DNA of 64,000 nucleotides from Staphylococcus sp. KG4-3. Lineage in GTDB: Bacteria > Bacillota > Bacilli > Staphylococcales > Staphylococcaceae. This document shows positions 30,701-40,323 of this stretch, piece after piece (position 1 is the first letter of the stretch; the number at the start of each line of letters is the position of its first letter). The DNA is taken from NCBI RefSeq assembly GCF_033597815.2, contig NZ_CP166245.1, forward strand, positions 868,001 through 932,000, in the 5' to 3' direction. The position numbers were made by a program, and so were the translations under genes. The notes beneath the pieces are model-generated. The model had not been told where the DNA came from, made no database searches, and saw only the letters and a list, made by a program, of their open reading frames with translations.

Positions 30701-30740
30701 AATAGTCTAATGTACTTAATTGTACATTGGGCTATTTTTT
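30701..30740 (+). terminator. Terminator after sufT
   Basis: AATAGTCTAATGTAC pairs, with two wobbles, with GTACATTGGGCTATT. A run of T follows. Confidence 0.85.
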
Positions 30741-30896
30741 AGCTAAAATTCTTAGAAATCAATATATTTAAAAACATATTTTCTCTGTAGTGCAATTCAT
30801 TAAAATAATTGCAGTTATGTTACAGAAGTATTACAATGGTTGAGTGATTGATAAGAAATAATGGTGAAATATTTTATTTTGGGGATGAAAGAATGA

Positions 30897-32732
30897 ATGG
30901 AAATGAACAATAATTTAAATAAGCATAAGCAGTTAAAGTATAGTACTCGCTATATGCCAGGTTTAGATGGATTACGAGCAATCGCGGTTATAAGCATTAT
31001 AATCTATCACTTAAATAAACAATGGTTGACTGGTGGCTTTTTAGGCGTAGATACATTCTTTGTGATTTCCGGTTATTTGATAACTAGCTTATTACTTTTT
31101 GAATATGAATCCACAGGTATTATTAATTTAAAACAATTTTGGTTAAGGCGAATTAAAAGATTAATTCCAGCTATGTTGGTAGTTGTGATGGTTGTAACGG
31201 TAGCAACTTTAATATTTAAACCTGGTGAAATTGTAAATATTAAACAAGATGGCTTTGCAGCTATTTTTTATGTATCTAATTGGTGGTACATTGCCACAGA
31301 TGTTAATTATTTCGAACAGTTTGCTTTTATGCCCTTAAAACATTTATGGTCACTTGCAATTGAAGAGCAATTCTACATTGTTTTTCCCACTGTCTTTATT
31401 TTTTTACTGCTTACAATAAAGAAATACCGAAATGTGACTTTGATATTTTGGATAGTTTCGCTAATTTCTTTATTGACAATGGTTATTATTGCCCAATCAC
31501 AAACAGGGCATTCACGTGTCTATTTTGGTACTGATACACGGTTACAGACAATGTTATTAGGAGTAATATTTGCATTTATTTGGCCACCGTTTAAATTAAA
31601 GAAAAATCCAAATCATTCATTGAGAACTATCATCGATAGTATAGGTGTGATTGGAATTGTACTTTTATTAATCCTTTTCTTAAAAGTGAATGATAATAGT
31701 AATTGGATATATAATGGTGGTTTTTATTTAATTTCAGGATTGACATTACTTGTAATTATTAGTGCAGTACATCCTTCTGGTTATTTTGCCAAAATACTAG
31801 GTAATCCATTATTTGTATACATAGGAAAGCGATCCTATAGTTTATATTTATGGCATTTTCCTGTAATTAGCTTTGTACATTCATATTATGTAGATGGCCA
31901 ATTACCCATTTATGTTTATGTTGTTGATATTATTTTAACTATTGTATTGGCAGAAATATCTTATCGTTATATAGAGACACCGTTTAGAAAACAAGGGATA
32001 AAAGTATTTAGTATCTCACGTGTAAATAAACAGACAGTGATTAGAACAATCGTCTTAATTTTATTTTTAATTCCTACTATGTTTGTCTTTACAGGAAGTT
32101 TTGACAAACTAGGTAAAAATGATATAAACCATAAAGCGACTTCATATAATACAGATGAAATAGATAAATATTTAGTTAGACCAATTCCAGTTGATGATGT
32201 TAATTTTTCAGGGGACTCTGAGTTTAAAAAAGATAAAGATAATGAAGTATATGCAGATTTGAAACCATTATTAATTGGAGATTCTGTAATGGTGGATATT
32301 GGAGAAACCTTTAAGATACAAGTTCCTCATGCTAATATTGATGGCCAAGTTGGTAGGAATTTATATGAAGCCATACCTTTAGTAGATCAAAAATATCAAA
32401 ATTATAATCACAAATCAAATCAAGTTATCTTAGAATTGGGAACAAATGGAGATTTTTCTGAAGAGCAATTAAATGAATTAATTAAAAAATTCGGTGAAGC
32501 TCAAGTGTATTTAGTAAATACTCGAGTACCTAGAAGTTATGAAAGTCATGTTAATGAGTTGATGGCGGATGCTGCCAAAAAATATGATAATGTTACTTTA
32601 ATCGATTGGCATAAACGTTCTGAAGGTCATTCAGAATATTTTGCACCAGATGGTATTCATTTAGAAGCAAAAGGTGTAAAAGCACTAGCAGATGAAATAT
32701 TAAAACATATTACCAAAAATCTAAATAGATAA
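30897..32732 (+). CDS. OatA-like membrane O-acyltransferase (acyltransferase-3 + SGNH)
   Basis: A two-domain protein of 611 residues. Residues 20-400 are an acyltransferase-3 domain with about ten to eleven spans (YMPGLDGLRAIAVISIIIYH, the conserved His; FFVISGYLIT). The extracellular SGNH domain follows, with Ser463 in IGDSVM and Asp585-x-x-His588 in DGIH. It moves acetyl groups across the membrane onto a cell-envelope polymer, as OatA does for muramic acid in lysozyme resistance. Staphylococci have two such proteins. By position beside sufT this looks like the paralogue rather than OatA proper, so I give no symbol. The start at 30897 is uncertain (ATG 30903 also possible). Confidence 0.9.
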   Translation: MEMNNNLNKHKQLKYSTRYMPGLDGLRAIAVISIIIYHLNKQWLTGGFLGVDTFFVISGYLITSLLLFEYESTGIINLKQFWLRRIKRLIPAMLVVVMVVTVATLIFKPGEIVNIKQDGFAAIFYVSNWWYIATDVNYFEQFAFMPLKHLWSLAIEEQFYIVFPTVFIFLLLTIKKYRNVTLIFWIVSLISLLTMVIIAQSQTGHSRVYFGTDTRLQTMLLGVIFAFIWPPFKLKKNPNHSLRTIIDSIGVIGIVLLLILFLKVNDNSNWIYNGGFYLISGLTLLVIISAVHPSGYFAKILGNPLFVYIGKRSYSLYLWHFPVISFVHSYYVDGQLPIYVYVVDIILTIVLAEISYRYIETPFRKQGIKVFSISRVNKQTVIRTIVLILFLIPTMFVFTGSFDKLGKNDINHKATSYNTDEIDKYLVRPIPVDDVNFSGDSEFKKDKDNEVYADLKPLLIGDSVMVDIGETFKIQVPHANIDGQVGRNLYEAIPLVDQKYQNYNHKSNQVILELGTNGDFSEEQLNELIKKFGEAQVYLVNTRVPRSYESHVNELMADAAKKYDNVTLIDWHKRSEGHSEYFAPDGIHLEAKGVKALADEILKHITKNLNR

Positions 32733-32837
32733 AAAACATAATAATGTTTGAAGTTTTTGTTTCTATTATAATCTAAAATTGAGGGAAATAGATCGCATGT
32801 AGGCGTTAATGATATTATAAATCAAAGTTTAGAATCT

Positions 32838-32887
32838 AAAAACGTATGCTAAGAAAGCACTTATTTTCTTAGCATACGTTTTTTTAT
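32838..32887. terminator. Terminator between the acyltransferase and SDR genes
   Basis: AAAAACGTATGCTAAGAAA pairs with TTTCTTAGCATACGTTTTT, with a T tail. It can serve both convergent genes. Confidence 0.92.
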
Positions 32888-32899
32888 AATTTAACATTT

Positions 32900-33571
32900 T
32901 TAAGAGGGGCGCACAGTGACTTCGTTAACATTAACATGCTTTGGTTGAGAAATAGCATAGGATACAGCGTTAGCAATATCTATAGGTTTTAATTTTTTTC
33001 TGTTTTCTTCAAAGGGGCTTTTCGAACTGAGTTCCGTTTCCACCATACCTGGTGATATATTTGTTACACGTACACCTGTATTAGCTAGTTCTTTTTCTAA
33101 ACCAATAGAAATAGCTCGTACAGAGAATTTTGTAGCACAATAAACAGATAAACGTTCAATAACTTCAAATCCTGACTCGGAACAAATATTGACAATATGA
33201 CCTTTTTGATTATTGACCATATTTCCAACTACCGAATTTACACCGTAAAGCAAACCTTTAATATTTATATCAATCATATCTTCCCAATCTGATACCGAAC
33301 CATCTAAGACCCTACTAGAACCCATTTTCCCGGCATTGTTAACAAGCACATCAACTGTTTCAAAACGCGTTTCGGCTTGTTTAACTACAAATTCTACTTC
33401 TTTTTTATTAGAAACATCTGCTTGTATTGTGAGTAATGTAGAGTCGTTATTTAATTCGGTAGCTAAACTATTTAATTTATCTTGATTTCTAGCTACAGCT
33501 ACAACGTTCATATTCATTTGTAGTAAGTTCTGTGTGATGGCTTTACCTATACCACTCGTCGCACCTGTCAC
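32900..33571 (-). CDS. Short-chain dehydrogenase/reductase with an early stop codon (possible pseudogene)
   Basis: A classical SDR: TGATSGIGKA binds NAD(P), LVNNAG follows, and YCATK is the active-site Tyr-Lys pair. The substrate is unknown. The natural ribosome site AAAGGAG is followed by ATG ending at 33604, but the third codon is TAA (33596-33598). From codon 4 onward the frame runs intact into the Rossmann strand (NSIYKTALVTG). The only downstream start before the glycine motif is the GTG ending at 33571, which would remove part of the first beta strand. Either the gene is freshly inactivated or it re-initiates poorly. It follows an NTF2-like gene, probably as one operon. Confidence 0.75.
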   Translation of the reverse strand: MTGATSGIGKAITQNLLQMNMNVVAVARNQDKLNSLATELNNDSTLLTIQADVSNKKEVEFVVKQAETRFETVDVLVNNAGKMGSSRVLDGSVSDWEDMIDINIKGLLYGVNSVVGNMVNNQKGHIVNICSESGFEVIERLSVYCATKFSVRAISIGLEKELANTGVRVTNISPGMVETELSSKSPFEENRKKLKPIDIANAVSYAISQPKHVNVNEVTVRPS

Positions 33572-33699
33572 TAATGCAGTTTTATATATTGAATTTTAAT
33601 CCATGTTATAATCTCCTTTGGTTAACAGTATAAAGGGTCTTTATTTTCTCTATAAATATAAAAATAGAATTACTCATAGTAAGATTCATTAATCTATAT

Positions 33700-34125
33700 T
33701 TAATCCAAATATTTTCTATCTTCTTTGCTAATTGGGTAATCATTTGCGCTCATATCTCTTCTAGTCATGAGGCCATTTTTATTAAATTCCCAATGTTCAT
33801 TGCCATGGGTGCGCATCCATTGATTTGATTCTGCGTCTCGCCATTCGTATTCAAAACGAACAGAAATCAAATTATCTGTGTAACACCACAATTCTTTCAT
33901 TAATTTATAATCAAGTTCTTTGTTCCATTTTCTATATAAAAAAGATTTGATTGCTTCGCGTCCTTCAAAAAATTCAGTACGATTTCTCCATTTTGAGTCT
34001 TCCGTATAAGCGAGACAAACTTTTTCTGGATTTCTTGTATTCCATGCATCTTGAGCTATCTTAACTTTTTCCAACGCTGTCTGCTTATTGAAAGGCGGTA
34101 TTGGCTTTTTAATTTCTTGTTCCAT
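33700..34125 (-). CDS. NTF2-like / DUF1348 family protein
   Basis: A 141-residue cone-fold (SnoaL/NTF2-like) protein of the DUF1348 family. Characteristic pieces are AWNTRNPEKVCLAYTEDSKW, RNRTEFFEGREAI, SVRFEYEWRD and NEHWEFN. Members often act on small polar molecules or have unknown roles. The start ending at 34125 (MEQEIKKP) follows AAGGAAG; the frame extends to 34152 without a better site. It is upstream of the SDR on the same strand with a 95-base gap, suggesting a two-gene unit. Confidence 0.82.
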   Translation of the reverse strand: MEQEIKKPIPPFNKQTALEKVKIAQDAWNTRNPEKVCLAYTEDSKWRNRTEFFEGREAIKSFLYRKWNKELDYKLMKELWCYTDNLISVRFEYEWRDAESNQWMRTHGNEHWEFNKNGLMTRRDMSANDYPISKEDRKYLD

Positions 34126-34308
34126 GTAAACACACTTCCTTATAATGACCATTTACAATAATCGTAACATAATCCTAAGAACTTTATTTGTATTTACTAG
34201 TTAATCAAATGGAAAGTGCATGTTTTATTTTATGTTAAACAGGCAAAATATAGGGTGTAGTAAGCTTTCAAGTCTCATGAAAAGAATATAAAAAAGCAAC
34301 CTTTATTA

Positions 34309-34368
34309 TTGATTAATTTAATAAGAAGTATTATAATATATTTAAGGTCAAAGAAAGTCAAAGTCAAA
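34309..34368 (+). promoter_or_regulatory. clpB promoter with CtsR operator
   Basis: TTGATT (34309-34314) and TATAAT (34332-34337) are exactly 17 bases apart. Just downstream GGTCAAA-GAA-AGTCAAA (34346-34362) matches the CtsR direct-repeat operator, and a third AGTCAAA (34362-34368) follows. CtsR repression of clpB is established for staphylococci. Confidence 0.88.
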
Positions 34369-34412
34369 CTTAAAGACGCTTGATCAAATACTAAATGGTG
34401 AGGTGAATCATT

Positions 34413-37022
34413 TTGGATATTAATCAAATGACCTATGCAATTCAAGGGGCTTTACAAAAAGCAGTTGAATTAGCAAAAGTAAATGAAAACCAAAATATAG
34501 AAATCGAAGCTGTGTTAATAGCAGCACTTGAGGAAAACGAAAGTTTATTTAGAAGTGTGCTAGAAAGAGCTAATATTGATACTGAACATTTAAACAATGC
34601 ATATACTAATAAATTGAAAAATTATCCAACCGTACAGGGCGATAATATTCAATACGGACAATATATTAGTCCAAAAACAAATGAATTATTCAATAGTGCA
34701 GAATCATATATGAAATCATATGAAGATGAATACATTTCAATGGAACATATCATATTAGCTGCAATGGACATTGATGAGACGACAAAACAATATGTAGATA
34801 ATAAAAAAGAAATTATTGTAGAAATTATTAAAAAAATAAGAGGGGGAAACCATGTGACAACACAAAATCCAGAGGCAAATTATGAAGCTTTAGAAAAATA
34901 TGGTAGAGACTTAGTTGAAGAAGTACGTCAAGGTAATATGGATCCAGTGATTGGTCGTGACGAAGAAATAAGAAATACCGTTAGAATTTTAAGTAGAAAA
35001 ACAAAAAACAACCCTGTACTTATCGGTGAACCAGGTGTCGGTAAAACAGCTATTGTTGAAGGTTTAGCGCAGAGGATTGTTAGAAAAGACGTACCTGAGT
35101 CGTTATTAGATAAGACAATATTTGAATTAGACTTAAGTGCACTTGTTGCAGGTGCAAAATATCGTGGTGAATTTGAAGAGCGGCTAAAAGCAGTATTGAA
35201 AGAAGTGAAAGATTCAGACGGTAGAATTATACTGTTTATAGATGAAATTCATATGCTTGTTGGAGCTGGTAAAACAGAAGGTGCAATGGATGCAGGAAAT
35301 ATGTTGAAACCAATGCTTGCTAGAGGTGAATTGCACTGTATTGGGGCTACAACACTAAATGAATATAGAGAATATATTGAAAAAGATTCAGCTTTAGAAC
35401 GTCGTTTCCAAAAAGTAAATGTATCGGAACCAGATGTAGAAGACACAATTTCAATTTTACGTGGTTTGAAGGAACGTTATGAAGTTTATCATGGTGTACG
35501 TATTCAAGATAAAGCATTAGTAGCCGCTGCAGAACTTTCAGACCGTTATATCACTGATCGCTTTCTTCCAGATAAAGCAATCGACTTAGTTGACCAAGCG
35601 TGTGCGACAATTAGAACAGAAATGGGTTCTAATCCAACAGAATTAGACCAAGTTAATCGTCGTGTAATGCAGTTAGAAATCGAAGAAAGTGCATTGAAAA
35701 ATGAATCAGATAATGCAAGCAAACAACGTTTACAAGAGTTACAACAAGAATTGTCCAATGAAAAAGAAAAACAAAATGCAATTCAATCTCGTGTTGAAGA
35801 AGAAAAAGAAAAAATTGCTAAGTTACAAGAAAAACGTACAGAATTAGATGAAAATAGAAAAGCATTAGAAGATGCTGAAAATAATTACAACTTAGAAAGA
35901 GCAGCTGAGCTACAACATGGTACAATTCCAGAATTAGAAAAAGAATTACGCGAGTTAGAAGATGCATTCCAAAATGAACAAAATGGAGATAATGAACGTA
36001 TTATTCGTGAAATTGTTTCTGATGAAGAAATTGGAGATATTGTTAGTTCATGGACAGGTATTCCGGTTTCGAAACTTGTAGAAACTGAAAGAGAGAAACT
36101 GTTGAACCTTTCAGATATACTACATGAACGTGTTGTTGGACAAGATAAAGCAGTAGATTTAGTTTCTGATGCTGTTGTAAGAGCACGTGCAGGTATCAAA
36201 GATCCTAACAGACCTATTGGTAGTTTCTTATTCTTAGGTCCTACAGGTGTAGGTAAAACAGAATTAGCTAAATCATTAGCATCAACGTTATTTGATTCAG
36301 AGAAACATATGATTCGCATTGATATGAGCGAGTACATGGAGAAACATTCTGTCTCACGTTTAATTGGTGCACCTCCAGGTTATGTAGGCCATGACGAAGG
36401 TGGGCAATTAACTGAATCAGTTCGCCGTAATCCATATTCTGTAATTCTATTAGATGAAATTGAAAAAGCTCACAGTGATGTATTTAACGTATTGTTACAA
36501 ATACTCGAAGAAGGTCGCTTGACGGACTCTAAAGGACGCGAAGTAGATTTTAAAAATACAATTATCATTATGACTAGTAACATAGGTTCGCAAATTTTAT
36601 TAGAAAATGTTAAAGATTCAGGTGTGATAACTGAAACAACAGAAAAAGCTGTGATGAACAGTTTAAACCAATATTTTAAACCTGAAATTATTAACCGTAT
36701 GGATGATATTGTTTTATTTAAACCTTTATCTATTAATGATATGAGTTTAATTGTTGATAAATTATTAACAGAGTTAAATATTAGATTAATGGGGCAACGT
36801 ATTTCAATCAATGTATCAGATGAAGCAAAAGCTTGGTTGGGCGAAGAAGCTTATGAACCACAGTTCGGTGCAAGACCATTGAAACGTTTCATCCAAAGAC
36901 AAATTGAAACACCATTAGCACGTAAAATGATTAGAGAAAACTTACCTGAAGGTACAACTATCGATATTGCATTGACTGATGATGGTTTAACATTTTCTGA
37001 AAATAAACCCGAAACAGTTTAA
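34413..37022 (+). CDS. clpB: Protein disaggregase ClpB
   Basis: A Hsp100 ATPase that, with DnaK, pulls proteins out of aggregates after heat or oxidative stress. It has 869 residues. The order is: Clp-N repeat (1-145), first AAA+ module with GEPGVGKT near residue 204, coiled-coil middle domain (about 405-525, rich in Glu/Lys/Gln), second AAA+ module with GPTGVGKT near residue 608, and the ClpB C-terminal domain. It lacks the ClpP-binding loop of ClpA/C/X. It starts at TTG 34413 with GAGGTGA at 34400-34406. Regulated by CtsR. Confidence 0.98.
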   Translation: MDINQMTYAIQGALQKAVELAKVNENQNIEIEAVLIAALEENESLFRSVLERANIDTEHLNNAYTNKLKNYPTVQGDNIQYGQYISPKTNELFNSAESYMKSYEDEYISMEHIILAAMDIDETTKQYVDNKKEIIVEIIKKIRGGNHVTTQNPEANYEALEKYGRDLVEEVRQGNMDPVIGRDEEIRNTVRILSRKTKNNPVLIGEPGVGKTAIVEGLAQRIVRKDVPESLLDKTIFELDLSALVAGAKYRGEFEERLKAVLKEVKDSDGRIILFIDEIHMLVGAGKTEGAMDAGNMLKPMLARGELHCIGATTLNEYREYIEKDSALERRFQKVNVSEPDVEDTISILRGLKERYEVYHGVRIQDKALVAAAELSDRYITDRFLPDKAIDLVDQACATIRTEMGSNPTELDQVNRRVMQLEIEESALKNESDNASKQRLQELQQELSNEKEKQNAIQSRVEEEKEKIAKLQEKRTELDENRKALEDAENNYNLERAAELQHGTIPELEKELRELEDAFQNEQNGDNERIIREIVSDEEIGDIVSSWTGIPVSKLVETEREKLLNLSDILHERVVGQDKAVDLVSDAVVRARAGIKDPNRPIGSFLFLGPTGVGKTELAKSLASTLFDSEKHMIRIDMSEYMEKHSVSRLIGAPPGYVGHDEGGQLTESVRRNPYSVILLDEIEKAHSDVFNVLLQILEEGRLTDSKGREVDFKNTIIIMTSNIGSQILLENVKDSGVITETTEKAVMNSLNQYFKPEIINRMDDIVLFKPLSINDMSLIVDKLLTELNIRLMGQRISINVSDEAKAWLGEEAYEPQFGARPLKRFIQRQIETPLARKMIRENLPEGTTIDIALTDDGLTFSENKPETV

Positions 37023-37071
37023 TAAATACTATTAATTATAAAGCAATTTCGCTAATTAAAATAATTTAGTT

Positions 37072-37125
37072 GGGAACGCGTAATAGAAAGCAAAGTAAGC
37101 ATTTGTTTTCTGAGGCGTTCCCTTT
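37072..37125 (+). terminator. Terminator after clpB
   Basis: GGGAACGC pairs with GCGTTCCC around a structured loop; TTTTATTAT follows. Confidence 0.75.
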
Positions 37126-37135
37126 TATTATAAAA

Positions 37136-37172
37136 AACAAGTCCAAGACATTTATATGCCTTGGACTTGTTT
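37136..37172. terminator. Second hairpin, probably ending the DUF2929 gene
   Basis: AACAAGTCCAAGACA pairs with TGCCTTGGACTTGTT, with AAAAAA before it (T run on the minus strand). Another member of the AGACA-core hairpin set. Confidence 0.7.
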
Positions 37173-37238
37173 AATGTTATAGTCATCTTTGACGTAGATA
37201 AGACAATTGAATCACAAGATTATTGTCCTACACCGTAT

Positions 37239-37433
37239 TTAGTGGTACTCTTTGGCGTCATGTTTACTAGGTTTAATCACCATATCAAATAAAACGATAA
37301 TAATTGTAAAAGCAATTGCTCCAAAGACCGGTGTTATATAGTTAAGTGCACCGCCACCATTCAAACTATTAAGTACGAAATTAATCATTTGTAATAAGAT
37401 AATAGACCAAAATAAAACTGCGAGGTATTTCAT
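37239..37433 (-). CDS. DUF2929 (YjzD-like) small membrane protein
   Basis: A 64-residue protein with two hydrophobic segments (about 3-20 and 30-50) and a short basic tail (KPSKHDAKEYH). It matches the YjzD/DUF2929 family, which also sits beside fabH in Bacillus. The function is unknown. The start ending at 37433 follows TTGGAGG; the frame upstream to 37469 has no ribosome site. It diverges from fabH. Confidence 0.82.
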   Translation of the reverse strand: MKYLAVLFWSIILLQMINFVLNSLNGGGALNYITPVFGAIAFTIIIVLFDMVIKPSKHDAKEYH

Positions 37434-37526
37434 TATGTAATGCCTCCAATATAATATATATAACTTCATTATAAATAATTAAGTGTAGTTTGTATAGAGA
37501 GAAGTAATATTTAAAATTTCGATGTG

Positions 37527-37577
37527 TTGTTCTTGTATTTGAAATGTGTATTATGTTAAATTAATACCTGGTATTAA
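37527..37577 (+). promoter_or_regulatory. fabH promoter with FapR operator
   Basis: TTGTTC (37527-37532), 16 bases, then TATTAT (37549-37554). TTAATACC-T-GGTATTAA (37561-37577) is a perfect 17-base palindrome matching the FapR operator pattern and covering the transcription start. FapR senses malonyl-CoA and represses fatty-acid synthesis genes. Confidence 0.87.
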
Positions 37578-37627
37578 AAGTTTAATTCAAATAAAAATTA
37601 AAATTAAGATTAAGAAGGTGTACAACC

Positions 37628-38569
37628 ATGGATGTGGGTATTAAAGGTTTTGGTGCGTACGCACCTGAAAGAGTTGTTGAAAATACCTATTTTGAATCAT
37701 TTTTAGAAACTTCAGATGAGTGGATTTCACAAATGACTGGTATTAAAGAGCGTAGATGGGCAGATGAAAATGAAGAAGCTTCTGACATGGCTTATCAAGC
37801 GAGCTTAAAAGCAATCGAAGACGCAGGGATTGAAGCTTCAGAAATCGACATGATTATTGTAGCGACATCGACAGGTGATTTTCCTTTCCCAACAGTCGCT
37901 AATATTTTACAAGAAAAATTAGGTGTGGGAAAAGTTGCTTCCATGGATCAACTTGCAGCATGTAGTGGTTTTATGTATGCAATGATTAATGCAAAACAAT
38001 TTGTGCAATCTGGTGATTATAAAAACATATTAGTTGTCGGTGTAGATAAATTGTCTAAAATTACTGACTTTACAGATCGTTCAACAGCTATTTTATTTGG
38101 AGACGGTGCTGGTGCAGTAGTTATTAGTGAGGTATCAGAAGGACGCGGTATTTTAAGCTATGAACTAGGTTCAGATGGTTCAGGAGCAAAGCATTTATTT
38201 TTAAACCCAGAAAATGGCAAAATATTTATGAACGGTCGTGAAGTATTTAAATTTGCTGTAAGAATAATGGGCGAAGCGTCAACAAACGCAGTGGCTAAAG
38301 CAAATTTAACCCCTGATGACGTAGATATGTTTGTACCACACCAAGCAAACATTAGAATTATGGAATCTGCTAGAGAACGTTTAGGTATACCAAAAGAAAA
38401 AATGAGTGTTTCTGTAGACAGATTTGGAAACACGTCAGCAGCATCTATTCCATTAAGTATCGGCCAAGAATTAGAAAAAGGCAAAATTAAAGATGACGAT
38501 GTCCTTGTATTAGTTGGTTTTGGTGGCGGCTTAACATGGGGCGCTGTCACACTAAGATGGGGAAAATAG
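37628..38569 (+). CDS. fabH: 3-oxoacyl-ACP synthase III
   Basis: Condenses acetyl- or branched acyl-CoA with malonyl-ACP to start type II fatty-acid synthesis. The catalytic triad is intact: Cys112 (LAACSGF), His238 (VPHQAN) and Asn268 (FGNTSAAS). Length is 313, the same as in S. aureus. ATG 37628 follows AAGGTG. It heads the fabH-fabF operon, with fabF 11 bases downstream, behind a FapR operator. Confidence 0.98.
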   Translation: MDVGIKGFGAYAPERVVENTYFESFLETSDEWISQMTGIKERRWADENEEASDMAYQASLKAIEDAGIEASEIDMIIVATSTGDFPFPTVANILQEKLGVGKVASMDQLAACSGFMYAMINAKQFVQSGDYKNILVVGVDKLSKITDFTDRSTAILFGDGAGAVVISEVSEGRGILSYELGSDGSGAKHLFLNPENGKIFMNGREVFKFAVRIMGEASTNAVAKANLTPDDVDMFVPHQANIRIMESARERLGIPKEKMSVSVDRFGNTSAASIPLSIGQELEKGKIKDDDVLVLVGFGGGLTWGAVTLRWGK

Positions 38570-38580
38570 GAGGATAAATT

Positions 38581-39825
38581 ATGAGCAAAGAACAGCGTGT
38601 TGTAATAACAGGAATTGGCGCATTATCACCTTTAGGCAACGATGCTAAATCATCGTGGGATAACGCGTTGAAAGGTGTAAGTGGTATTGATAATATTACA
38701 AGATTAGATACAACAGATTACAGTGTTCATTTAGCTGGAGAACTAAAAGATTTTAATATAGAAGACCATATCCCGAAAAAAGAAGCACGTAGAATGGATC
38801 GTTTTACTCAATATGCGTTAGTAGCTGCTAGAGAAGCGGTTCAAGATGCTAAACTTGAAATTAACGAAAAAACTGCCAATAGAATTGGAGTATGGATTGG
38901 TTCAGGAATTGGCGGTATGGAAACATTTGAAATTTCTCATAACCAATTAATTAACCGTGGCCCAAGAAAAGTGAGCCCATTTTTTGTACCAATGCTTATA
39001 CCTGATATGGCCACAGGCCAAGTGTCTATTGATATTGGTGCCAAAGGTCCAAATGGTTCTACAGTAACAGCTTGTGCAACTGGTACAAACTCAATTGGGG
39101 AAGCGTTCAAGATTATTCAACGTGGTGATGCAGATGCAATGGTTACAGGTGGAGCTGAAGCGCCAATCACACATATGGCAATTGCAGGGTTTAGTGCTAG
39201 TCGCGCATTATCTACAAATGATGATAAAGAAACTGCATGTCGTCCTTTCCAAGAAGGTCGTGATGGATTCATCATGGGCGAAGGTGCTGGTATTGTAGTA
39301 TTAGAGTCTTTAGAATCAGCACAAGCACGCGGTGCTCAAATTTATGCAGAAGTTGTAGGGTATGGTTCGACTGGAGACGCATATCATATTACAGCTCCAG
39401 CTCCACAAGGTGAAGGTGGCTCTCGTGCTATGCAAGCGGCGATGGATGATGCTGGTATTGAAGCTAAAGATATTCAATATCTTAATGCGCATGGTACAAG
39501 TACACCAGTGGGCGACTTAACTGAAATCCAAGCTATTAAAAATACATTTGGTGAAGCTGCTTCTACATTAAAAGTAAGTTCAACTAAATCAATGACAGGT
39601 CATTTACTTGGTGCAACAGGTGGTATTGAGGCAATATTTTCTGCGCTTTCAATTAGAGATAGCCGTATTGCACCTACAATTAATGCAAACACACCAGATC
39701 CAGAATGTGATTTAGATATCGTTCCTAACCAAGCAGAAGATTTAGATATTACTTATGCAATGAGTAATAGTTTAGGTTTCGGTGGACATAATGCAGTGAT
39801 TGTGTTGAAGAAATTTAGTGACTAA
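38581..39825 (+). CDS. fabF: 3-oxoacyl-ACP synthase II
   Basis: Elongates acyl-ACP with malonyl-ACP in the fatty-acid cycle. It is the target of cerulenin, thiolactomycin and platensimycin in this family. It has 414 residues. Cys165 sits in TACATGTNS, and two His are in [11 protein letters not shown] and [11 protein letters not shown], the complete Cys-His-His triad. The C-terminal [10 protein letters not shown] loop is present. AGGAGG lies just before the ATG. Second gene of the FapR-controlled operon; the terminator follows at 39870. Confidence 0.98.
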   Translation: MSKEQRVVITGIGALSPLGNDAKSSWDNALKGVSGIDNITRLDTTDYSVHLAGELKDFNIEDHIPKKEARRMDRFTQYALVAAREAVQDAKLEINEKTANRIGVWIGSGIGGMETFEISHNQLINRGPRKVSPFFVPMLIPDMATGQVSIDIGAKGPNGSTVTACATGTNSIGEAFKIIQRGDADAMVTGGAEAPITHMAIAGFSASRALSTNDDKETACRPFQEGRDGFIMGEGAGIVVLESLESAQARGAQIYAEVVGYGSTGDAYHITAPAPQGEGGSRAMQAAMDDAGIEAKDIQYLNAHGTSTPVGDLTEIQAIKNTFGEAASTLKVSSTKSMTGHLLGATGGIEAIFSALSIRDSRIAPTINANTPDPECDLDIVPNQAEDLDITYAMSNSLGFGGHNAVIVLKKFSD

Positions 39826-39869
39826 AATTGTTATAGTATTTTCATACTGTTATATTATAAATATTAAAA

Positions 39870-39907
39870 TAAACCAAACGCTATATTTTTAGTGTTTGGT
39901 TTATTTT
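39870..39907 (+). terminator. Terminator after fabH-fabF
   Basis: AAACCAAACGCT pairs with AGTGTTTGGTTT, then TATTTTG. Confidence 0.85.
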
Positions 39908-40129
39908 GCGTTCAGGTAAATTTTGAAAGATATACTTTAAAAATTTATCAAAATATTTTAATCTCTATTTGAGGCTTTATTTAAAATAGGCAGACTAATA
40001 TTTATAAATGCTCTTGATAGTATAAATTAGTTTTATTTAAGCAAATAAAATCATATGAAGTATTTAAATAGTTAAAACATATCCTTATTGGCTAAATAAG
40101 CATTTAGAAGTATAATTTATTTAATCATC

Positions 40130-40295
40130 TGGGAGTGGGACAGAAATCAAATTTTCTAACATAGATTTCGTAGTCCCACCCCGGCAATAGTGACTAGCAT
40201 TGAAAAAAGCTTGATATAAGCGTATTTTCAATTCAGTCACCTACTGCCAAATTGAAAATGAGCCTGAGACATCTATTTATGTCCCAGGCTCATTG
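40130..40295. repeat. Composite intergenic hairpin repeat before the MFS gene
   Basis: Three adjacent structures. First, GGGAGTGGGACAGAAATC (40131-40148) pairs with GATTTCGTAGTCCCACCCC (40164-40182), the well-known staphylococcal gggagtgggaca-type dispersed element. Second, GGCAATAGTGACTAGCATTGAAAA (40183-40206) pairs imperfectly with 40225-40248. Third, ATGAGCCTGAGACAT pairs with ATGTCCCAGGCTCAT (40258-40294). TTTTCAATT (40225-40233) can pair instead with AATTGAAAA (40250-40258). The bases 39908-40129 upstream show nothing else. Confidence 0.7.
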
Positions 40296-40323
40296 ATAAA
40301 GTAAACATTGGGGAGGGCATAAG

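Noticed and set aside
35885..36337. 150-codon open frame antisense to clpB
   Set aside because: Serine-rich shadow of the ClpB second ATPase domain, without start signals.
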